A DNA stretch of 64,000 nucleotides from Pseudomonas coleopterorum (lineage in GTDB: Bacteria > Pseudomonadota > Gammaproteobacteria > Pseudomonadales > Pseudomonadaceae). The position numbers and the translations under genes were made by a program. The notes under the pieces were generated by a model. It saw only the letters and a program-made list of their open reading frames with translations, searched no databases and was not told where the DNA came from. Shown piece by piece: positions 22,201-33,259 of this stretch (its first letter is position 1; every line of letters starts with the position of its first letter). Where the stretch lies: contig NZ_FNTZ01000001.1 of assembly GCF_900105555.1 (NCBI RefSeq), positions 3,971,501 through 4,035,500 on the forward strand, read 5' to 3'.

Positions 22201-22608
22201 CTACTCTTGGTCGTTAAGAGCCTGGTGGCCAGGGGTATGGTGCGCAGCGCTGGCGGCACGGCTCTGCTCGGCGCCCTGCCACAGACGTTCCAAGTCGTAG
22301 AACTGGCGCGAGGCGGCGGTCATCATGTGCACCACCACGGTGTCCAGGTCCAGCAGGACCCAGTCGCTGTCGCCCGCGCCTTCTTCGCCCAGCGGCTTGA
22401 CGCCCTTGGCCTTGACCAGTTCGCGAACCTTCTCGCGCATGGCGCTGATCTGGCGGTTGGAGGTACCGGTGGCGATCACCATGAAGTCGGTGATGCTGTT
22501 CTTGTCGCGCACGTCGATGACCAGAATGTCCTGGGCCTTGACGTCTTCCAGAGCGGCTTTGGTCAGCTCGACGATTTCTTCTGCAGGGATTGCTTGCTTA
22601 TTGCTCAT
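22201..22608 (-). CDS. rsfS: Ribosomal silencing factor RsfS
   Basis: Binds ribosomal protein uL14 and blocks subunit joining when nutrients are scarce. Core motifs: [28 protein letters not shown] and [14 protein letters not shown]. 135 residues, with a poorly conserved C-terminal tail of about 25 residues after the QFYDLERLW end of the fold. Eight bases upstream of rlmH. Confidence 0.96.
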   Translation of the reverse strand: MSNKQAIPAEEIVELTKAALEDVKAQDILVIDVRDKNSITDFMVIATGTSNRQISAMREKVRELVKAKGVKPLGEEGAGDSDWVLLDLDTVVVHMMTAASRQFYDLERLWQGAEQSRAASAAHHTPGHQALNDQE

Positions 22609-22625
22609 AAAAAAACTCGTTCAGT

Positions 22626-23315
22626 TCAATTGGACGCACGGTACAGCCCGTGCGCCTCGATGTAGGCCAGTACAGCGTCAGGCACCAGGAAACGCACCGA
22701 CTTGCCGCTGGCCAGCAGTTGACGGATCTGGGTGGCCGACACCGCGAGCGGTGCCTGCCAGACGAAAGTAATCTGCCCGCAGGCCCCCTTGAGGGCTTGC
22801 GGGTCGCTGATGGAACGCGCCGCCACCAGATTGCGCAGGGCATCGGGCAGCTCGGTGTCGGCATCAGGTCGCTGCAACACGACGATATGGCAGTGCTGCA
22901 GCAGTTCTTCCCAGCGGTACCAGGTGGGCAGGCCACAAAAGGCGTCCCAGCCCAGCAGCAGGAGCAACTGGTCTTGCGGGTCCAGCTCGGCACGCATCGA
23001 CACCAGGGTGTCGAGGGTGTACGACGGTTTGTCGCGCGTCAGTTCGCGGTCATCCACGCTCAAGGGCGCCAGCCCCTGCACCGCGGCACGCACCATGGCC
23101 AGGCGCTGCTCGGCCGATACCTGCGGCTGGTCACGATGCGGCGGCCGCGCGCTGGGCACCAGCCGCAGGTCATCCAGACCCAGTGCCTCGGCCACCTCCA
23201 CGGCGCCGCGCAGATGACCGATGTGCACCGGGTCGAAGGTACCGCCCAGCACGCCGATTCGACGCGCAGCGCGGGAGTGTACAGCGTGGGGACCGGGGCG
23301 GCTCGGTGCGGTCAA
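22626..23315 (-). CDS. nadD: Nicotinate-nucleotide adenylyltransferase
   Basis: NAD biosynthesis enzyme joining nicotinate mononucleotide to AMP. Motifs: [16 protein letters not shown] near the N-terminus and [10 protein letters not shown] near the C-terminus. The start is ambiguous: the ORF opens with TTG at 23315, three bases past the proA stop in the other frame, and no in-frame ATG occurs before GGTFDP. 229 residues with this start; coupling to proA is likely. Confidence 0.95.
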   Translation of the reverse strand: MTAPSRPGPHAVHSRAARRIGVLGGTFDPVHIGHLRGAVEVAEALGLDDLRLVPSARPPHRDQPQVSAEQRLAMVRAAVQGLAPLSVDDRELTRDKPSYTLDTLVSMRAELDPQDQLLLLLGWDAFCGLPTWYRWEELLQHCHIVVLQRPDADTELPDALRNLVAARSISDPQALKGACGQITFVWQAPLAVSATQIRQLLASGKSVRFLVPDAVLAYIEAHGLYRASN

Positions 23316-23316
23316 C

Positions 23317-24588
23317 TCAGACCGGCTCCTGGCCGCGTAACTGCCCGTCGCCGATCACCACGTATTTCTCGCAGGTCAGGCCTTCCAGCCCCACTGGACC
23401 GCGAGCATGGATCTTGTCGGTGGAAATGCCGATCTCGGCGCCCAGACCATACTCGAAGCCATCGGCGAAACAGGTCGGGGCATTGACCATGACCGAGGCC
23501 GAGTCGACTTCGGCGATGAAATGCCGGGCGTGACCCTGCTGCTCGGTCACGATCGCATCGGTGTGGTGCGAGCCGTGCTGGTTGATGTGCGCGATCGCCT
23601 GGTCCAGGCCGTCGACCACACGGATCGACAGGATGGCCGCGAGGTACTCGGTATCCCAGTCCTCTTCGCTGGCCGGTACCGCGTCGATGAGGTCGCGGGT
23701 GCGCGGGCAACCGCGCAACTCGACGCCTTTCTCGCGGAACTGGGCGGCCATCGGCGGCAGGAAGCTGGCCGCCACCGACTGGTCGACCAGCAGGGTTTCC
23801 ATGGCCCCGCAGATGCCGTAGCGATAGGTCTTGGCATTGAAGGCGATGCGTTGCGCCTTGGCCAGGTCGGCCCCGGCGTCGACGAACACATGGCAGATGC
23901 CGTCCAGGTGCTTGATCACCGGCACCTTGGCCTCGCGGCTGACGCGCTCGATCAGACCACGCCCGCCGCGCGGCACGATGATGTCCACGTACTCGGGCAT
24001 GCTGATCAGGGCGCCGACCGCCGCGCGGTCAGTGGTGTCGACCACCTGTACCACGGCGGCGGGCAAGCCGGCTTCGGCCAGGCCGCGCTGGATGCAGGCG
24101 GCGATGGCGCGGTTGGAATGGATGGCCTCGGAGCCGCCACGCAGGATGGTCGCGTTGCCCGACTTCAGGCACAGGCTGGCGGCGTCGATGGTCACGTTGG
24201 GCCGCGACTCGTAGATGATGCCGACCACGCCCAGGGGCACGCGCATCTTGCCGACCTGGATGCCCGAAGGCCGGTAGCTCATGTCGCGGATCGCGCCGAC
24301 CGGGTCCGGCAGGCTGGCCACTTGGCGCAGGCCGACGATCATGCCGTCGATGCGCGCAGGGGTCAGCGCCAGGCGCTCGAGCATGGCCGCGTCCAGGCCA
24401 TTGGCGCGACCCGATGCCAAATCCTGCTCGTTGGCGGCAACCAGTTCGGCGCGGGCGCTGTCCAAGGCACTGGCCGCCGCCTGCAGGGCGCGATTCTTCT
24501 GCGCGGTGCTGGCACGGCCAATGACCCGCGAGGCTTCGCGGGCGGCGCGACCCAGGCGGGTCATGTAGTCAAGAACGGACTCGGTCAT
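23317..24588 (-). CDS. proA: Gamma-glutamyl phosphate reductase
   Basis: Second step of proline synthesis. Aldehyde-dehydrogenase-like fold with the catalytic cysteine in [12 protein letters not shown] and cofactor region [15 protein letters not shown]. 423 residues, normal length. First gene of the minus-strand block; the promoter must lie in 24589-24744, where I see no convincing consensus boxes. Confidence 0.97.
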   Translation of the reverse strand: MTESVLDYMTRLGRAAREASRVIGRASTAQKNRALQAAASALDSARAELVAANEQDLASGRANGLDAAMLERLALTPARIDGMIVGLRQVASLPDPVGAIRDMSYRPSGIQVGKMRVPLGVVGIIYESRPNVTIDAASLCLKSGNATILRGGSEAIHSNRAIAACIQRGLAEAGLPAAVVQVVDTTDRAAVGALISMPEYVDIIVPRGGRGLIERVSREAKVPVIKHLDGICHVFVDAGADLAKAQRIAFNAKTYRYGICGAMETLLVDQSVAASFLPPMAAQFREKGVELRGCPRTRDLIDAVPASEEDWDTEYLAAILSIRVVDGLDQAIAHINQHGSHHTDAIVTEQQGHARHFIAEVDSASVMVNAPTCFADGFEYGLGAEIGISTDKIHARGPVGLEGLTCEKYVVIGDGQLRGQEPV

Positions 24589-24744
24589 GGTCTCTGTGGT
24601 CTTGGCAAAGAGGAAAGCGGCTGATTATAGCTGTCACGTACGCCCACTAACAGCGGTGACGGGCGGATGGTCGAAAACACCTCTTTAAACATATGTCCAC
24701 GGGCCTGCCCGATGTGCAATTGCTATCATCCACCGCGACACCGA

Positions 24745-25428
24745 ATGGACCCCGTTATGTTCAACCCGTTGCCCGACGCCTTTTTCGATACCGACGCGCA
24801 ATCCCTGGCCCGTGCGTTGCTCGGCAAGGTGATTCGCCATCGTCAGGGTCCCTATTGGCTGTCGGCGCGCATCATCGAAACCGAGGCGTACTACGTCACG
24901 GATCGCGGCAGCCATGCCTCGCTTGGCTATACCCACAAGCGCCGTGCGCTGTTCCTGGACGGCGGCCACATCTATATGTATTACGCCCGCGGTGGCGATT
25001 CGCTGAATTTCAGTGCCCAGGGGCCGGGCAACGCGGTGCTGATCAAATCGGCCTACCCCTGGCTCGACGCCTGCACCGACGACAACGCCTTCGCCCAGAT
25101 GCAGCTCAACAATCCCGATGCGAGCGGCCAGCCGCGTCCGGCCGAGCGCCTGTGCGCCGGGCAGACCCTGCTGTGCAAGGCCCTGGGCCTGAAAGTGCCG
25201 GTGTGGGACGCCCAGCGCTTCGACACCGAGCACCTGTTCGTCGACGACGTCGGCGCCACTGTCCCGCACGTTGTGCAGACCACGCGCCTGGGCATTCCGC
25301 TGGGCCGTGACGAACACCTGCCCTATCGCTTCGTGGATGCCGGCTATGCCCGCTTCTGCACGCGCAACCCCCTGCGTCGCGGCCAGATCGAAGGCCGCGA
25401 TTATTTCTCGATCTTTCAAGGAACCTGA
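24745..25428 (+). CDS. DNA-3-methyladenine glycosylase (AAG/MPG family)
   Basis: Base-excision-repair glycosylase that removes alkylated purines. Family motifs: IIETEAYYVTDRGSHA (with the catalytic glutamate), GHIYMYYARG and the C-terminal YRFVDAGYARFCTRN. About 227 residues from MDPVMFNPLPD at 24745; the ATG at 24757 is an alternative. The longer frame from 24667 has no family support. Divergent from proA. Confidence 0.92.
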   Translation: MDPVMFNPLPDAFFDTDAQSLARALLGKVIRHRQGPYWLSARIIETEAYYVTDRGSHASLGYTHKRRALFLDGGHIYMYYARGGDSLNFSAQGPGNAVLIKSAYPWLDACTDDNAFAQMQLNNPDASGQPRPAERLCAGQTLLCKALGLKVPVWDAQRFDTEHLFVDDVGATVPHVVQTTRLGIPLGRDEHLPYRFVDAGYARFCTRNPLRRGQIEGRDYFSIFQGT

Positions 25429-25431
25429 CTC

Positions 25432-26751
25432 ATGGGCGAATGGCTGGACAGTCTGACAGGCTGGCTGACGTTGCATCCGCAGTGGCTGGGCGTGGCGATC
25501 TTCGCCATCGCCTGCATCGAATGCCTGGCGATCGCCGGGATCGTCGTACCCGGCACGGTGGTGTTGTTCGCCGTGGCGGTGCTGGCGGGCAACGGTGCGC
25601 TGTCGCTCAGCGAAACCCTGCTGCTGGGCTACGCCGGTGGCCTGTTGGGCGACGCCATTTCATACGCCTTGGGCAGGCGCTTTCACCAGAACATCCGTGG
25701 CCTGCCGTTGCTGCGCACGCACCCGCAATGGCTGGAAACCGCCGAGAGCTATTTCCAGCGCTACGGCGTCGCCAGCCTGCTGGTCGGACGCTTCATCGGC
25801 CCGCTGCGGCCGATGCTGCCCATGGTCGCCGGCATGCTCGACATGCCCTTGCCGCGCTTCATTCTCGTCAGTCTGGTGGCGGCAGCCGGCTGGTCCGTGG
25901 CCTATCTGCTACCAGGCTGGGCCACCGGTGCGGCATTCCGCCTGCCCCTGCCCGATGACTTCTGGCCACAGGCCGGTATTGTCGTTGCCTGTATCGCTTT
26001 GTTGATGGGCCTGAGCCTGCATGCTACGTGGCGCAACCGCGAGCGCGGCACGATGCTGATCGCCATCGCCTCCTTGATCATGCTGATTGCCTTGTTCTTC
26101 GGCTTCCCGCACCTGAGCGCGCTGGACAACGGCCTCAAGACCCTGGTGCAGGAGCACCGCAGCGAGGCCGCGGAAACCTTCGTGGTGCTGGTGACACGCA
26201 TCGGCGATTTCCGCACCCAGTTCATGGTGGCCGGACTGCTCACCGCACTGCTGCTGATCACCCGCCAATGGCGGCCGGCCCTGTTCGCCTGCTCGACCAT
26301 GCTGATCACCGCATTGCTCAACGGCTCGCTGAAACACCTGGTGGCGCGGCAGCGGCCCGACGTGCTGCTCGAACCGCTGACCACCTTCAGCATGCCCAGC
26401 GGGCACAGCTCGGCGGCCTTCGCGTTCTTTCTGAGCCTGGCGATCCTGGCCGGACGTCGGCAGACGCCGCGCATGCGCCTGGTCTGGGTCATCCTGGCGA
26501 GCATTCCAGCGCTGTCGATTGCCTTGTCGCGGGTCTACCTGGGCGCCCATTGGCCGACCGACATCATGGCCGGAACCATGCTGGCCTGCTTCGTCTGCGC
26601 CTCGTGCCTGGCGGCCGTGGAATATCGCAAGCCGCTGCCGGCCATGCCCCTGCATGTCTGGTGGCTGGTAGTACCGGCATGCGCACTGCTGCTCGGCTTC
26701 TTCGCCGTGCACGGGCTGCCGATGGCACTGGAACAGTATCGCTATATGTAG
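25432..26751 (+). CDS. Fused DedA-family / PAP2 phosphatase membrane protein
   Basis: 439 residues with two parts. Residues about 1-190 are a DedA/SNARE-associated domain (VGRFIGPLRPMLPMVAGM). Residues about 240-420 are a PAP2 phosphatase domain with all three motifs: KHLVARQRPD, MPSGHSSAA and SRVYLGAHWPTD. The DedA family is linked to lipid-carrier flipping and PAP2 enzymes to undecaprenyl-pyrophosphate or phosphatidate dephosphorylation, so carrier recycling is a reasonable inference. Starts 3 bases after the glycosylase stop. Confidence 0.93.
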   Translation: MGEWLDSLTGWLTLHPQWLGVAIFAIACIECLAIAGIVVPGTVVLFAVAVLAGNGALSLSETLLLGYAGGLLGDAISYALGRRFHQNIRGLPLLRTHPQWLETAESYFQRYGVASLLVGRFIGPLRPMLPMVAGMLDMPLPRFILVSLVAAAGWSVAYLLPGWATGAAFRLPLPDDFWPQAGIVVACIALLMGLSLHATWRNRERGTMLIAIASLIMLIALFFGFPHLSALDNGLKTLVQEHRSEAAETFVVLVTRIGDFRTQFMVAGLLTALLLITRQWRPALFACSTMLITALLNGSLKHLVARQRPDVLLEPLTTFSMPSGHSSAAFAFFLSLAILAGRRQTPRMRLVWVILASIPALSIALSRVYLGAHWPTDIMAGTMLACFVCASCLAAVEYRKPLPAMPLHVWWLVVPACALLLGFFAVHGLPMALEQYRYM

Positions 26752-26787
26752 CCCAAGCGCAGGGAGCGCCCATGATCCTGCGAAAGA

Positions 26788-27378
26788 TCAGGCCTGGGCG
26801 TCACCCTGCAGGGTATCAAGCAGGGCCTGGATCTGCGTCAGGCTCACGCCAGGGTCGCTCTGGGCCAGCAATCGGCTTTTCTCCTGCTCGGTGAACGGCA
26901 GCAGATAGGCCAACTGGTTGGCCAACGACTGCTGTCCCTGAGCACCTTCGGTCATGCCCAGAGCGGCGACCATGGGATGTTCGGCCAATGCCTGCAACAG
27001 GGCCTGCAGATCGGCATGTTCTTCGGTCAGCGGCGGGTCCGCCTGCTCATCCAGCCAGCTCACGTCGGCCACCAGCAACTGATCCTTCTGTACCTCGGTA
27101 CGCTCGACACGGAAGCGCCGCGCACCTTTCACGCGAATGCCCAGCAGGCCATTGTCCTGCTGCTGGAAGTCGATGATCACCGCCTCGCAGCCCACCTGGG
27201 CGTGCGCGCTCGGTGCGTGGCCGACTTCTGCGCCGTCGACGATACCGACCACCCCGAAGCCGGTACCCTGCTTCATGCAGCGACCGATCATGTCCAGGTA
27301 ACGCGCCTCGAACAGCTGCAAGTCCAGCACGCAGCCTGGGAACAGCACGGTGTTGAGGGGAAAGAGCGGCAATGTCAT
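26788..27378 (-). CDS. Lon-substrate-binding (LAN) domain protein
   Basis: A 196-residue stand-alone Lon N-terminal-like domain. Typical opening MTLPLFPLNTVLFPGCVLDLQLFEARY and following GFGVVGI. No ATPase or protease part, so it is a free substrate-binding module whose partner is unknown. ATG at 27378 chosen; an upstream in-frame start at 27393 overlaps lrgB. Confidence 0.9.
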   Translation of the reverse strand: MTLPLFPLNTVLFPGCVLDLQLFEARYLDMIGRCMKQGTGFGVVGIVDGAEVGHAPSAHAQVGCEAVIIDFQQQDNGLLGIRVKGARRFRVERTEVQKDQLLVADVSWLDEQADPPLTEEHADLQALLQALAEHPMVAALGMTEGAQGQQSLANQLAYLLPFTEQEKSRLLAQSDPGVSLTQIQALLDTLQGDAQA

Positions 27379-27389
27379 GGCTTGTGTCC

Positions 27390-28106
27390 TCACGCGAATG
27401 CGCTGATGGCCAACGGCAGGAAAACCGCCGTGCCGACGCCCATCAGACTCATGGCCAGCGCCGCGAAGGCGCCGGTTTCTTCACTTTCCTGCAATGCCAC
27501 CGAGGTCCCCACCGCATGCGCGTTCAGGCCCAGTGCCATCCCGCGCGCCGCCGGATGCTCGACGCCCAGCAGAGACAGCAGGCCGGGGCCGAAGATTCCA
27601 CCGATGACGCCGGTGATCAGCACGAACACGGCCGCCAGCGCTGCGACGCCACCAATCTGCTCCGCCACCAGCATGGCGATCGGCGAGGTGACCGACTTGG
27701 GCGCCATGGTCATCAGAATCATGTGATCGGCCCCCAGCCAACGCCCCAGCAGCAGGCACAAGGCCGTGGCGAACAGGCCGCCCAGGCCCAAGGTGATCAG
27801 CGTCGGCCACAGCAACTGACGAATCCGCCGCAGGTTGAGGAACAGCGGCACCGCCAGGGCCACCGTCGCCGGGCCCAGCAGAATGCCGAGAATTTCCGTG
27901 CTCTTGCGGTATTCGGCATAGCTGATCCCGCAGCCGACCAGCACCGCGACCAGCAGCAGCATCGACAGCAGCACCGGTTGCAGGAAGATCCAGCGGGTCT
28001 TCTCGTAGCCGGCCAGCACCAGTTGATAGGCGCCCAAGGTGATGCCGATGCCGAACAGCGGATGATGGATGACGGCCTGCACCGCACCCTGCCAGTCCAG
28101 CATCAT
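27390..28106 (-). CDS. lrgB: LrgB/CidB-family membrane protein
   Basis: A 238-residue polytopic protein of the LrgB family, usually paired with an LrgA/CidA protein in control of murein hydrolase export or overflow-metabolite transport. Motifs: PATVALAVPLFLNLRRIR, APKSVTSPIAM and GLNAHAVGTSVALQ. Overlaps the lrgA-like gene by four bases (ATGA). Confidence 0.92.
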   Translation of the reverse strand: MMLDWQGAVQAVIHHPLFGIGITLGAYQLVLAGYEKTRWIFLQPVLLSMLLLVAVLVGCGISYAEYRKSTEILGILLGPATVALAVPLFLNLRRIRQLLWPTLITLGLGGLFATALCLLLGRWLGADHMILMTMAPKSVTSPIAMLVAEQIGGVAALAAVFVLITGVIGGIFGPGLLSLLGVEHPAARGMALGLNAHAVGTSVALQESEETGAFAALAMSLMGVGTAVFLPLAISAFA

Positions 28107-28468
28107 GGTTGCACCGGGGTGTCGTGTCGGCGGCGACGGATCAGGCGCTGCATCAGCCAGCCAACGAACACCGTGGATACCGTGACGGAAATCACCAGCG
28201 AGCCGACGATGGCCCAGAAGTCATCGGCGATCTGCTGGGCATACACCATCACGCCCACTGCAGGCGGCACCAGCAGCAAGGGCAGGTAGCGCAACAGGTT
28301 GTTGGCCGCCAGGCTCAGCGGCTCGCTGACCTCGCCACGGACCATCAGGTAGATCAGCAGCAGCACCAGACCGATGATCGGACCGGGCAACACAGGCAGG
28401 ATCAGATGATTGAGGGCCGTGCCCAACAGCTGGAACAGGACCAGCCAGGTCAAACCGCGTAGCAACAT
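28103..28468 (-). CDS. lrgA: LrgA/CidA-family holin-like protein
   Basis: 121 residues with four hydrophobic segments; motif LPGPIIGLVLLL and LLFVPPAVGVM-like region LLLVPPAVGVMVY. The start MLLRGLTWLVLFQLLG (28468) is supported by family length and by 'aggagac' just upstream on the minus strand; the longer open frame is not coding. Functions as a pair with the following lrgB. Confidence 0.92.
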   Translation of the reverse strand: MLLRGLTWLVLFQLLGTALNHLILPVLPGPIIGLVLLLIYLMVRGEVSEPLSLAANNLLRYLPLLLVPPAVGVMVYAQQIADDFWAIVGSLVISVTVSTVFVGWLMQRLIRRRRHDTPVQP

Positions 28469-28689
28469 TGGGGGTCTCCTTCGCAAGCCAGGCATTATAA
28501 GCACCTCGGGCGTACGCCTGGGTGATGCAAGATGGCGCACCCCTTGGCGGGATACGGACCGAGCAGGCAGGCGACGATCATCCGAACGCTGTCGGCGTGC
28601 AGGCAGCGCGTGGCCGAAAAGCACCCTGCATCTGTTTTCCACCCTTGCATCTGCGGCATACTCGGCGCCTCAATCGCCCGGACCCGCTC

Positions 28690-30399
28690 ATGCGCCCTCT
28701 CGTCCCCCTCGCCCTGTCGTTGTTGATCGCCGCTTGCGGGGATGGCGAGCCACTGTCGCCGCCCGATGCGCGACTGCCCGATGGCGGTCGCTATCGGGGG
28801 GACGTGGTCAATGGGCTGTTGCAGGGCCAGGGCCGGGTCGACTACCCCAACGGCAGCGGCTACGCCGGGCAGTTCCAGGACGGCCAGTGGCAGGGCCAGG
28901 GCCAATGGCACGGGCGCAATGGCGAGGTCTACACCGGCGGCTTCGACCATGGACTGTTTCATGGCCAGGGAACGCTGATCGCGCGCGGCACCACCTACAC
29001 CGGCGGCTTCGTCAAGGGACGGCGCCAGGGTGAGGGCACCTTCAAGGAAGCCGGCGTGTCGTACCGCGGCGGCTTCAAGGAAGATCAGTACTGGGGTGAA
29101 GGCCACATCGAGCTCGACGACGGCAGCCAGTACCAGGGCTGGTTCGCCCACGGCAAACCCAATGGCGAAGGCACGCGCAGCGATGCGGCGGGCAATCAGT
29201 TCACTGGCACCTTCGTCAACGGCCTGCTCGAAGGCCACGGCACGTTCAGCAACGCCGACGGCGACCAGTACATCGGCAACTTCCACCTCAACCAGCTGCA
29301 CGGCCGTGGCCGCTACGAGAATGCCGCAGGCGACGTGTGGATCGGCACCTTCAAGGAAGGCGTGCTCAGCGGCAAGGGCGAAATGTTCGCCAGCGATGGC
29401 AGCCACTACAAGGGCGAATTCGCCGACTGGCGCTTCAGTGGCAAGGGTTGGCTGGCCCTGGCCGACGGCAGCACCTACAGCGGCATCTTCGAGAACGACA
29501 CCTATCAAGGCCAGGGCACCCTGACCCTCAAGGATGGCAGCACCCAGGTCGGCTTTTGGCTCAATGGCCAGCGCATTCGCGACGCCCAGGGCCACCTGTT
29601 GCCCGATCCGCTGGAGCAGGGGCTGCTCAACCAGGGTCGGCTGCTGGAGCAGGCGCTCGCCGCCGTTCCGCCGTCCACCGCGGCGATCGAACTGTACAGC
29701 CTGGCGCTGGCCGGGGATGGCAAGCAAAGCGTGTTCATGCGCGAAGCCGACTACGTCACCGGCATGCTCGCCAGCCGTTTCGGCGCCATCGGCCAGATCA
29801 CCCTGGCCAACCATCGTGATCACCTGGCCGATCGCGCGATGGCCAGTCGCGAAACCCTGAGCCGCAGCGTCCAGACGCTGGCGGCGCGCAGCGGCCCGGA
29901 AGACCTGGTGTTCATCTACCTGACCAGCCACGGCACCAGCGAGCACGAACTGGTGCTCGACCAACCTCGCCTGCAGTTGGGCGACCTGCCGGCCGATGAA
30001 CTGGCCGCCGTGCTGGCACCGCTCAAGGGCCGCGACAAGGTGGTAGTCATTTCGGCCTGCTACTCGGGCGGTTTCATTCCAGCGCTCAGGGACGAGAAAA
30101 CCCTGATCATGACCGCCTCGCGAGCCGACCGCGTGTCCTTCGGCTGCTCCGAAGAGGCCGACTTCACCTATTTCGGCGACGCCCTGTTCGCCCAGGCCCT
30201 GAACCAGACGGACGACCTGCAGCAGGCATTCGAACTTGCCAGCCGGCACGTTGCCGAACGGGAGATCGCCGACAATTACGAGGCCTCGCAGCCACAGATC
30301 TGGGCGCCCAAGGGGGTGCTCGCGCATTGGCAGCGATTGCGCCAACAACAGGCCAAGCGCGCATTGCACGCTGCCGCAGCGCCTGATAACACGCCATAG
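28690..30399 (+). CDS. MORN-repeat lipoprotein with C13 (legumain/caspase-like) peptidase domain
   Basis: 569 residues. The signal peptide ends LLIAAC, a lipobox, so the protein is probably a lipoprotein. From about 28 to 310 there are eleven to twelve MORN repeats of ~23 residues (pattern YxGxFxxGxxxGxGxxxxxxG). A peptidase C13-type domain follows (about 345-540) with a clan CD dyad: H414 in [10 protein letters not shown] and C457 in [14 protein letters not shown] repeats often bind lipids or act as scaffolds; C13 enzymes cleave after Asn/Asp or act as transpeptidases. The substrate is unknown. The longer frame upstream (28522) lacks family support. Confidence 0.88.
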   Translation: MRPLVPLALSLLIAACGDGEPLSPPDARLPDGGRYRGDVVNGLLQGQGRVDYPNGSGYAGQFQDGQWQGQGQWHGRNGEVYTGGFDHGLFHGQGTLIARGTTYTGGFVKGRRQGEGTFKEAGVSYRGGFKEDQYWGEGHIELDDGSQYQGWFAHGKPNGEGTRSDAAGNQFTGTFVNGLLEGHGTFSNADGDQYIGNFHLNQLHGRGRYENAAGDVWIGTFKEGVLSGKGEMFASDGSHYKGEFADWRFSGKGWLALADGSTYSGIFENDTYQGQGTLTLKDGSTQVGFWLNGQRIRDAQGHLLPDPLEQGLLNQGRLLEQALAAVPPSTAAIELYSLALAGDGKQSVFMREADYVTGMLASRFGAIGQITLANHRDHLADRAMASRETLSRSVQTLAARSGPEDLVFIYLTSHGTSEHELVLDQPRLQLGDLPADELAAVLAPLKGRDKVVVISACYSGGFIPALRDEKTLIMTASRADRVSFGCSEEADFTYFGDALFAQALNQTDDLQQAFELASRHVAEREIADNYEASQPQIWAPKGVLAHWQRLRQQQAKRALHAAAAPDNTP

Positions 30400-30439
30400 G
30401 GCATCCGCTTCACGCTGCCTGTATCAAGGGAGACACCGC

Positions 30440-31081
30440 ATGTACTTGACGCCGCAGCACATCCTTCTCGCGGGCGCCACGGGCCTGACCGGCGAGCATC
30501 TGCTCGATCGCCTGCTCGCCGAACCCACCGTGAAAAGAGTCCTGGCGCCTACCCGCCGCCCCCTCGCCGAGCACGCGCACCTGGAAAACCCGGTGGGGCC
30601 GTTGCTGCCGCTGCTGGCAGACCTGCAAGGGCCGGTGGACATCGCCTTCTCGTGCCTGGGCACGACCATCAAGCAAGCCGGCTCCCAAGAGGCGTTTCGC
30701 GAGGTCGACCATACGCTCATCGTCGCCTATGCCCAGCGCGCCCTGGAACTGGGCGCGCGGCACTTTCTGCTGATCAGCGCCATCGACGCCGACCCGCAAT
30801 CCTCGGTTTTCTACAATCGGGTGAAGGGCGAAACCGAAGAGGCCCTGCGTGCGCAGGGCTGGCCGCAACTGACCATCGCCCGGCCTTCGCTGCTGATCGG
30901 TGACCGCGTCGAGGCACGCCTGGCCGAGCGCATTGCCGGGCCCCTGTCGAAACTGATTCCGGGCAAGTACCACGGCATCGAAGCGCTGCAACTGGCCCGC
31001 GCGCTATGGCGCCTGGCGCTGGAGGAACAGGACGGCGTGCGCGTGGTGGAGTCGGACGAGCTGCGGCGCCTGGGCAAATAG
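30440..31081 (+). CDS. NAD(P)-binding Rossmann protein (YbjT/TIP30-like)
   Basis: 213 residues of the atypical short-chain-dehydrogenase family (NmrA/HTATIP2-like). The nucleotide loop is [31 protein letters not shown] and the [12 protein letters not shown] region match the oxidoreductase HTATIP2/YwnB group. The substrate is unknown. 'aagggagacaccgc' upstream of the ATG at 30440 supports the start. Confidence 0.85.
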   Translation: MYLTPQHILLAGATGLTGEHLLDRLLAEPTVKRVLAPTRRPLAEHAHLENPVGPLLPLLADLQGPVDIAFSCLGTTIKQAGSQEAFREVDHTLIVAYAQRALELGARHFLLISAIDADPQSSVFYNRVKGETEEALRAQGWPQLTIARPSLLIGDRVEARLAERIAGPLSKLIPGKYHGIEALQLARALWRLALEEQDGVRVVESDELRRLGK

Positions 31082-31096
31082 CTTGCCGCCCGCGCC

Positions 31097-31726
31097 TCAG
31101 TCGTCGCTGCCGTGGTGGTGCTCCCCCCAACGCGGCAGCATGTCCTGAGGAATATCGAGCAGATTCAACACGCGCGCGACGACGAAGTCGATCAGGTCGT
31201 CGATGGTCTGCGGCTGGTGATAGAACCCCGGCGCCGCCGGCAGGATCACCGCGCCCATCTGCGACAGCTTGAGCATGTTTTCCAAATGAATGGTCGAAAA
31301 CGGTGCTTCCCGCGGCACCAGAATCAACTGCCGCCGCTCCTTGAGGGTGACGTCGGCGGCACGCTCGATGAGGTTGTTGCAGGCGCCGGTGGCGATGGCC
31401 GACAGCGTTCCCGTCGAGCACGGCACCACCACCATCGCACTGGGCGCACCGGAGCCCGAGGCCACCGGCGACATCCAGTCTTCCTTGCCATACACGCGGA
31501 TCTGCCCGGCGGACGCTCCGGTGTACTCATTGAGAAAAGCCTGCATGGCCTGCGGTTTGGCCGGCAGGGTGACGTCGGTCTCGGTGGCCAGCACCAGTTG
31601 CGCGGCCTTGGAGATAAGGAAATGCACCTCGCGATCCTCACGCACCAGGCAGTCGAGCAGGCGCAAGCCATACTGCGCGCCCGAGGCGCCGGTCATGGCC
31701 AGGGTGATGCGCTGCGGGCTACTCAT
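31097..31726 (-). CDS. ubiX: Flavin prenyltransferase UbiX
   Basis: Makes the prenylated-FMN cofactor for UbiD decarboxylases (ubiquinone synthesis). Motifs: [28 protein letters not shown] and [16 protein letters not shown]. 209 residues from the ATG at 31726, which overlaps the mpl stop by four bases (ATGA). Confidence 0.96.
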   Translation of the reverse strand: MSSPQRITLAMTGASGAQYGLRLLDCLVREDREVHFLISKAAQLVLATETDVTLPAKPQAMQAFLNEYTGASAGQIRVYGKEDWMSPVASGSGAPSAMVVVPCSTGTLSAIATGACNNLIERAADVTLKERRQLILVPREAPFSTIHLENMLKLSQMGAVILPAAPGFYHQPQTIDDLIDFVVARVLNLLDIPQDMLPRWGEHHHGSDD

Positions 31727-33072
31727 TTGAGCGCCTCCGCCAGTTTCAGATGCAGGCCGCCGAAGCCGCCGTTGCTCATGATCACCACATGGGTGCCGGG
31801 CCGAGCCTGGCCCTTGACCCGCTCGATGATGGCTTCCAGCGAATCGGCCACGATTGCCGGGACCGGGCACTGCGCCGCCGTCGCGGCCAGGTCCCAGCCC
31901 AGATTGGGGGGCGCGTACCAGATCACCTGATCGGCGTCGCGGACGCTCTCGGGCAGGCCGTCGCGGTGCGCGCCAAGCCTCATGGAGTTGGAACGCGGTT
32001 CGATCACCGCGATCAATGCCGCATCACCAATGCGCTTGCGCAGGCCGTCCAACGTCGTGGCGATAGCCGTGGGGTGGTGCGCGAAATCGTCGTAGAGGGT
32101 GACGCCCTGCACTTCGGCGACCCATTCCATGCGCCGCTTGACGCTCTTGAACGCGCACAGCGCCTCGATACCCAACGGCGCAACCACACCGACGTGGCGG
32201 GCGGCGGCCAGGGTTGCCAAGGCATTGGCCACGTTGTGCTGGCCGGTCAGCGGCCAATCCACCGTGCCCTGCACCACACCCTCGAACGACACTTCGAAGC
32301 GCGAGCCATCGGCACTGAGCAGATTCGCCTGCCATTGACCGTTTTCGCCCGAGGTCTGCACCGGTGTCCAGCAACCCATCTCGATCACGCGACTCAAAGC
32401 CGGCTCGGTGGTGGGGTGGATGACCAGGCCCTCGCTGGGCACCGTGCGGATGAGGTGATGGAACTGACGCTCGATAGCCGCCAGGTCGGGGAAGATGTCA
32501 GCGTGATCGAATTCCAGGTTGTTGAGGATCGTGGTCCGCGGGCGGTAGTGGACGAACTTGGAGCGCTTGTCGAAAAACGCGCTGTCGTATTCGTCTGCCT
32601 CGACCACGAAGAACGGCGTCTGCCCCAGGCGGGCGGACACCGCGAAATTCTGTGGCACGCCGCCGATCAAAAAGCCCGGCGCCATGCCAGCATGCTCCAG
32701 CACCCAGGCCAGCATGCTGCTGGTGGTGGTCTTGCCGTGGGTGCCGGCAACGGCCAGCACCCAGCGCCCCTGCAGCACATGGTCGGCCAGCCATTGGGGG
32801 CCGGAAACGTAGGGCAGGCCTTTGTTCAGCACGTATTCGACCGCTGGGTTGCCGCGCGACAGGGCATTGCCGATCACCACCAGATCGGGTGCAGGCTCCA
32901 GCTGAGTGGCGTCGTAGCCCTGGGTCAACTCGATGCCCTGAGCTTGCAGCTGGGTGCTCATGGGCGGATAGACGTTGGCGTCCGACCCGGTGACACGGTG
33001 GCCCAGTTCCTTGGCGAGCACCGCCAGAGAGCCCATGAAGGTGCCGCAGATACCGAGAATGTGAATGTGCAT
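31723..33072 (-). CDS. mpl: UDP-MurNAc : L-alanyl-gamma-D-glutamyl-meso-diaminopimelate ligase
   Basis: Peptidoglycan-recycling ligase that loads the tripeptide onto UDP-MurNAc. Mur-ligase ATP loop [14 protein letters not shown]-terminal [16 protein letters not shown], and [15 protein letters not shown] near the C-terminal domain. 449 residues from the ATG at 33072. Operon with ubiX. Confidence 0.97.
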   Translation of the reverse strand: MHIHILGICGTFMGSLAVLAKELGHRVTGSDANVYPPMSTQLQAQGIELTQGYDATQLEPAPDLVVIGNALSRGNPAVEYVLNKGLPYVSGPQWLADHVLQGRWVLAVAGTHGKTTTSSMLAWVLEHAGMAPGFLIGGVPQNFAVSARLGQTPFFVVEADEYDSAFFDKRSKFVHYRPRTTILNNLEFDHADIFPDLAAIERQFHHLIRTVPSEGLVIHPTTEPALSRVIEMGCWTPVQTSGENGQWQANLLSADGSRFEVSFEGVVQGTVDWPLTGQHNVANALATLAAARHVGVVAPLGIEALCAFKSVKRRMEWVAEVQGVTLYDDFAHHPTAIATTLDGLRKRIGDAALIAVIEPRSNSMRLGAHRDGLPESVRDADQVIWYAPPNLGWDLAATAAQCPVPAIVADSLEAIIERVKGQARPGTHVVIMSNGGFGGLHLKLAEALK

Positions 33073-33259
33073 GGTTGGCCTCGTAAAACGTCGAGGCAGG
33101 GTAGCGTAGGGTAGGAAAAATCGCATCCTTTGATTGGCGACCACCCGCTTCCCGCCTGCCGCTGTCCAGTGGTTTCAAGGCGCCCTGCCTGGCTTTGTTC
33201 TACGCTTAAGGGGCGCTACCGCGCGTCCTCCACAGAACCACAACAGCAGGAGACTCCCC

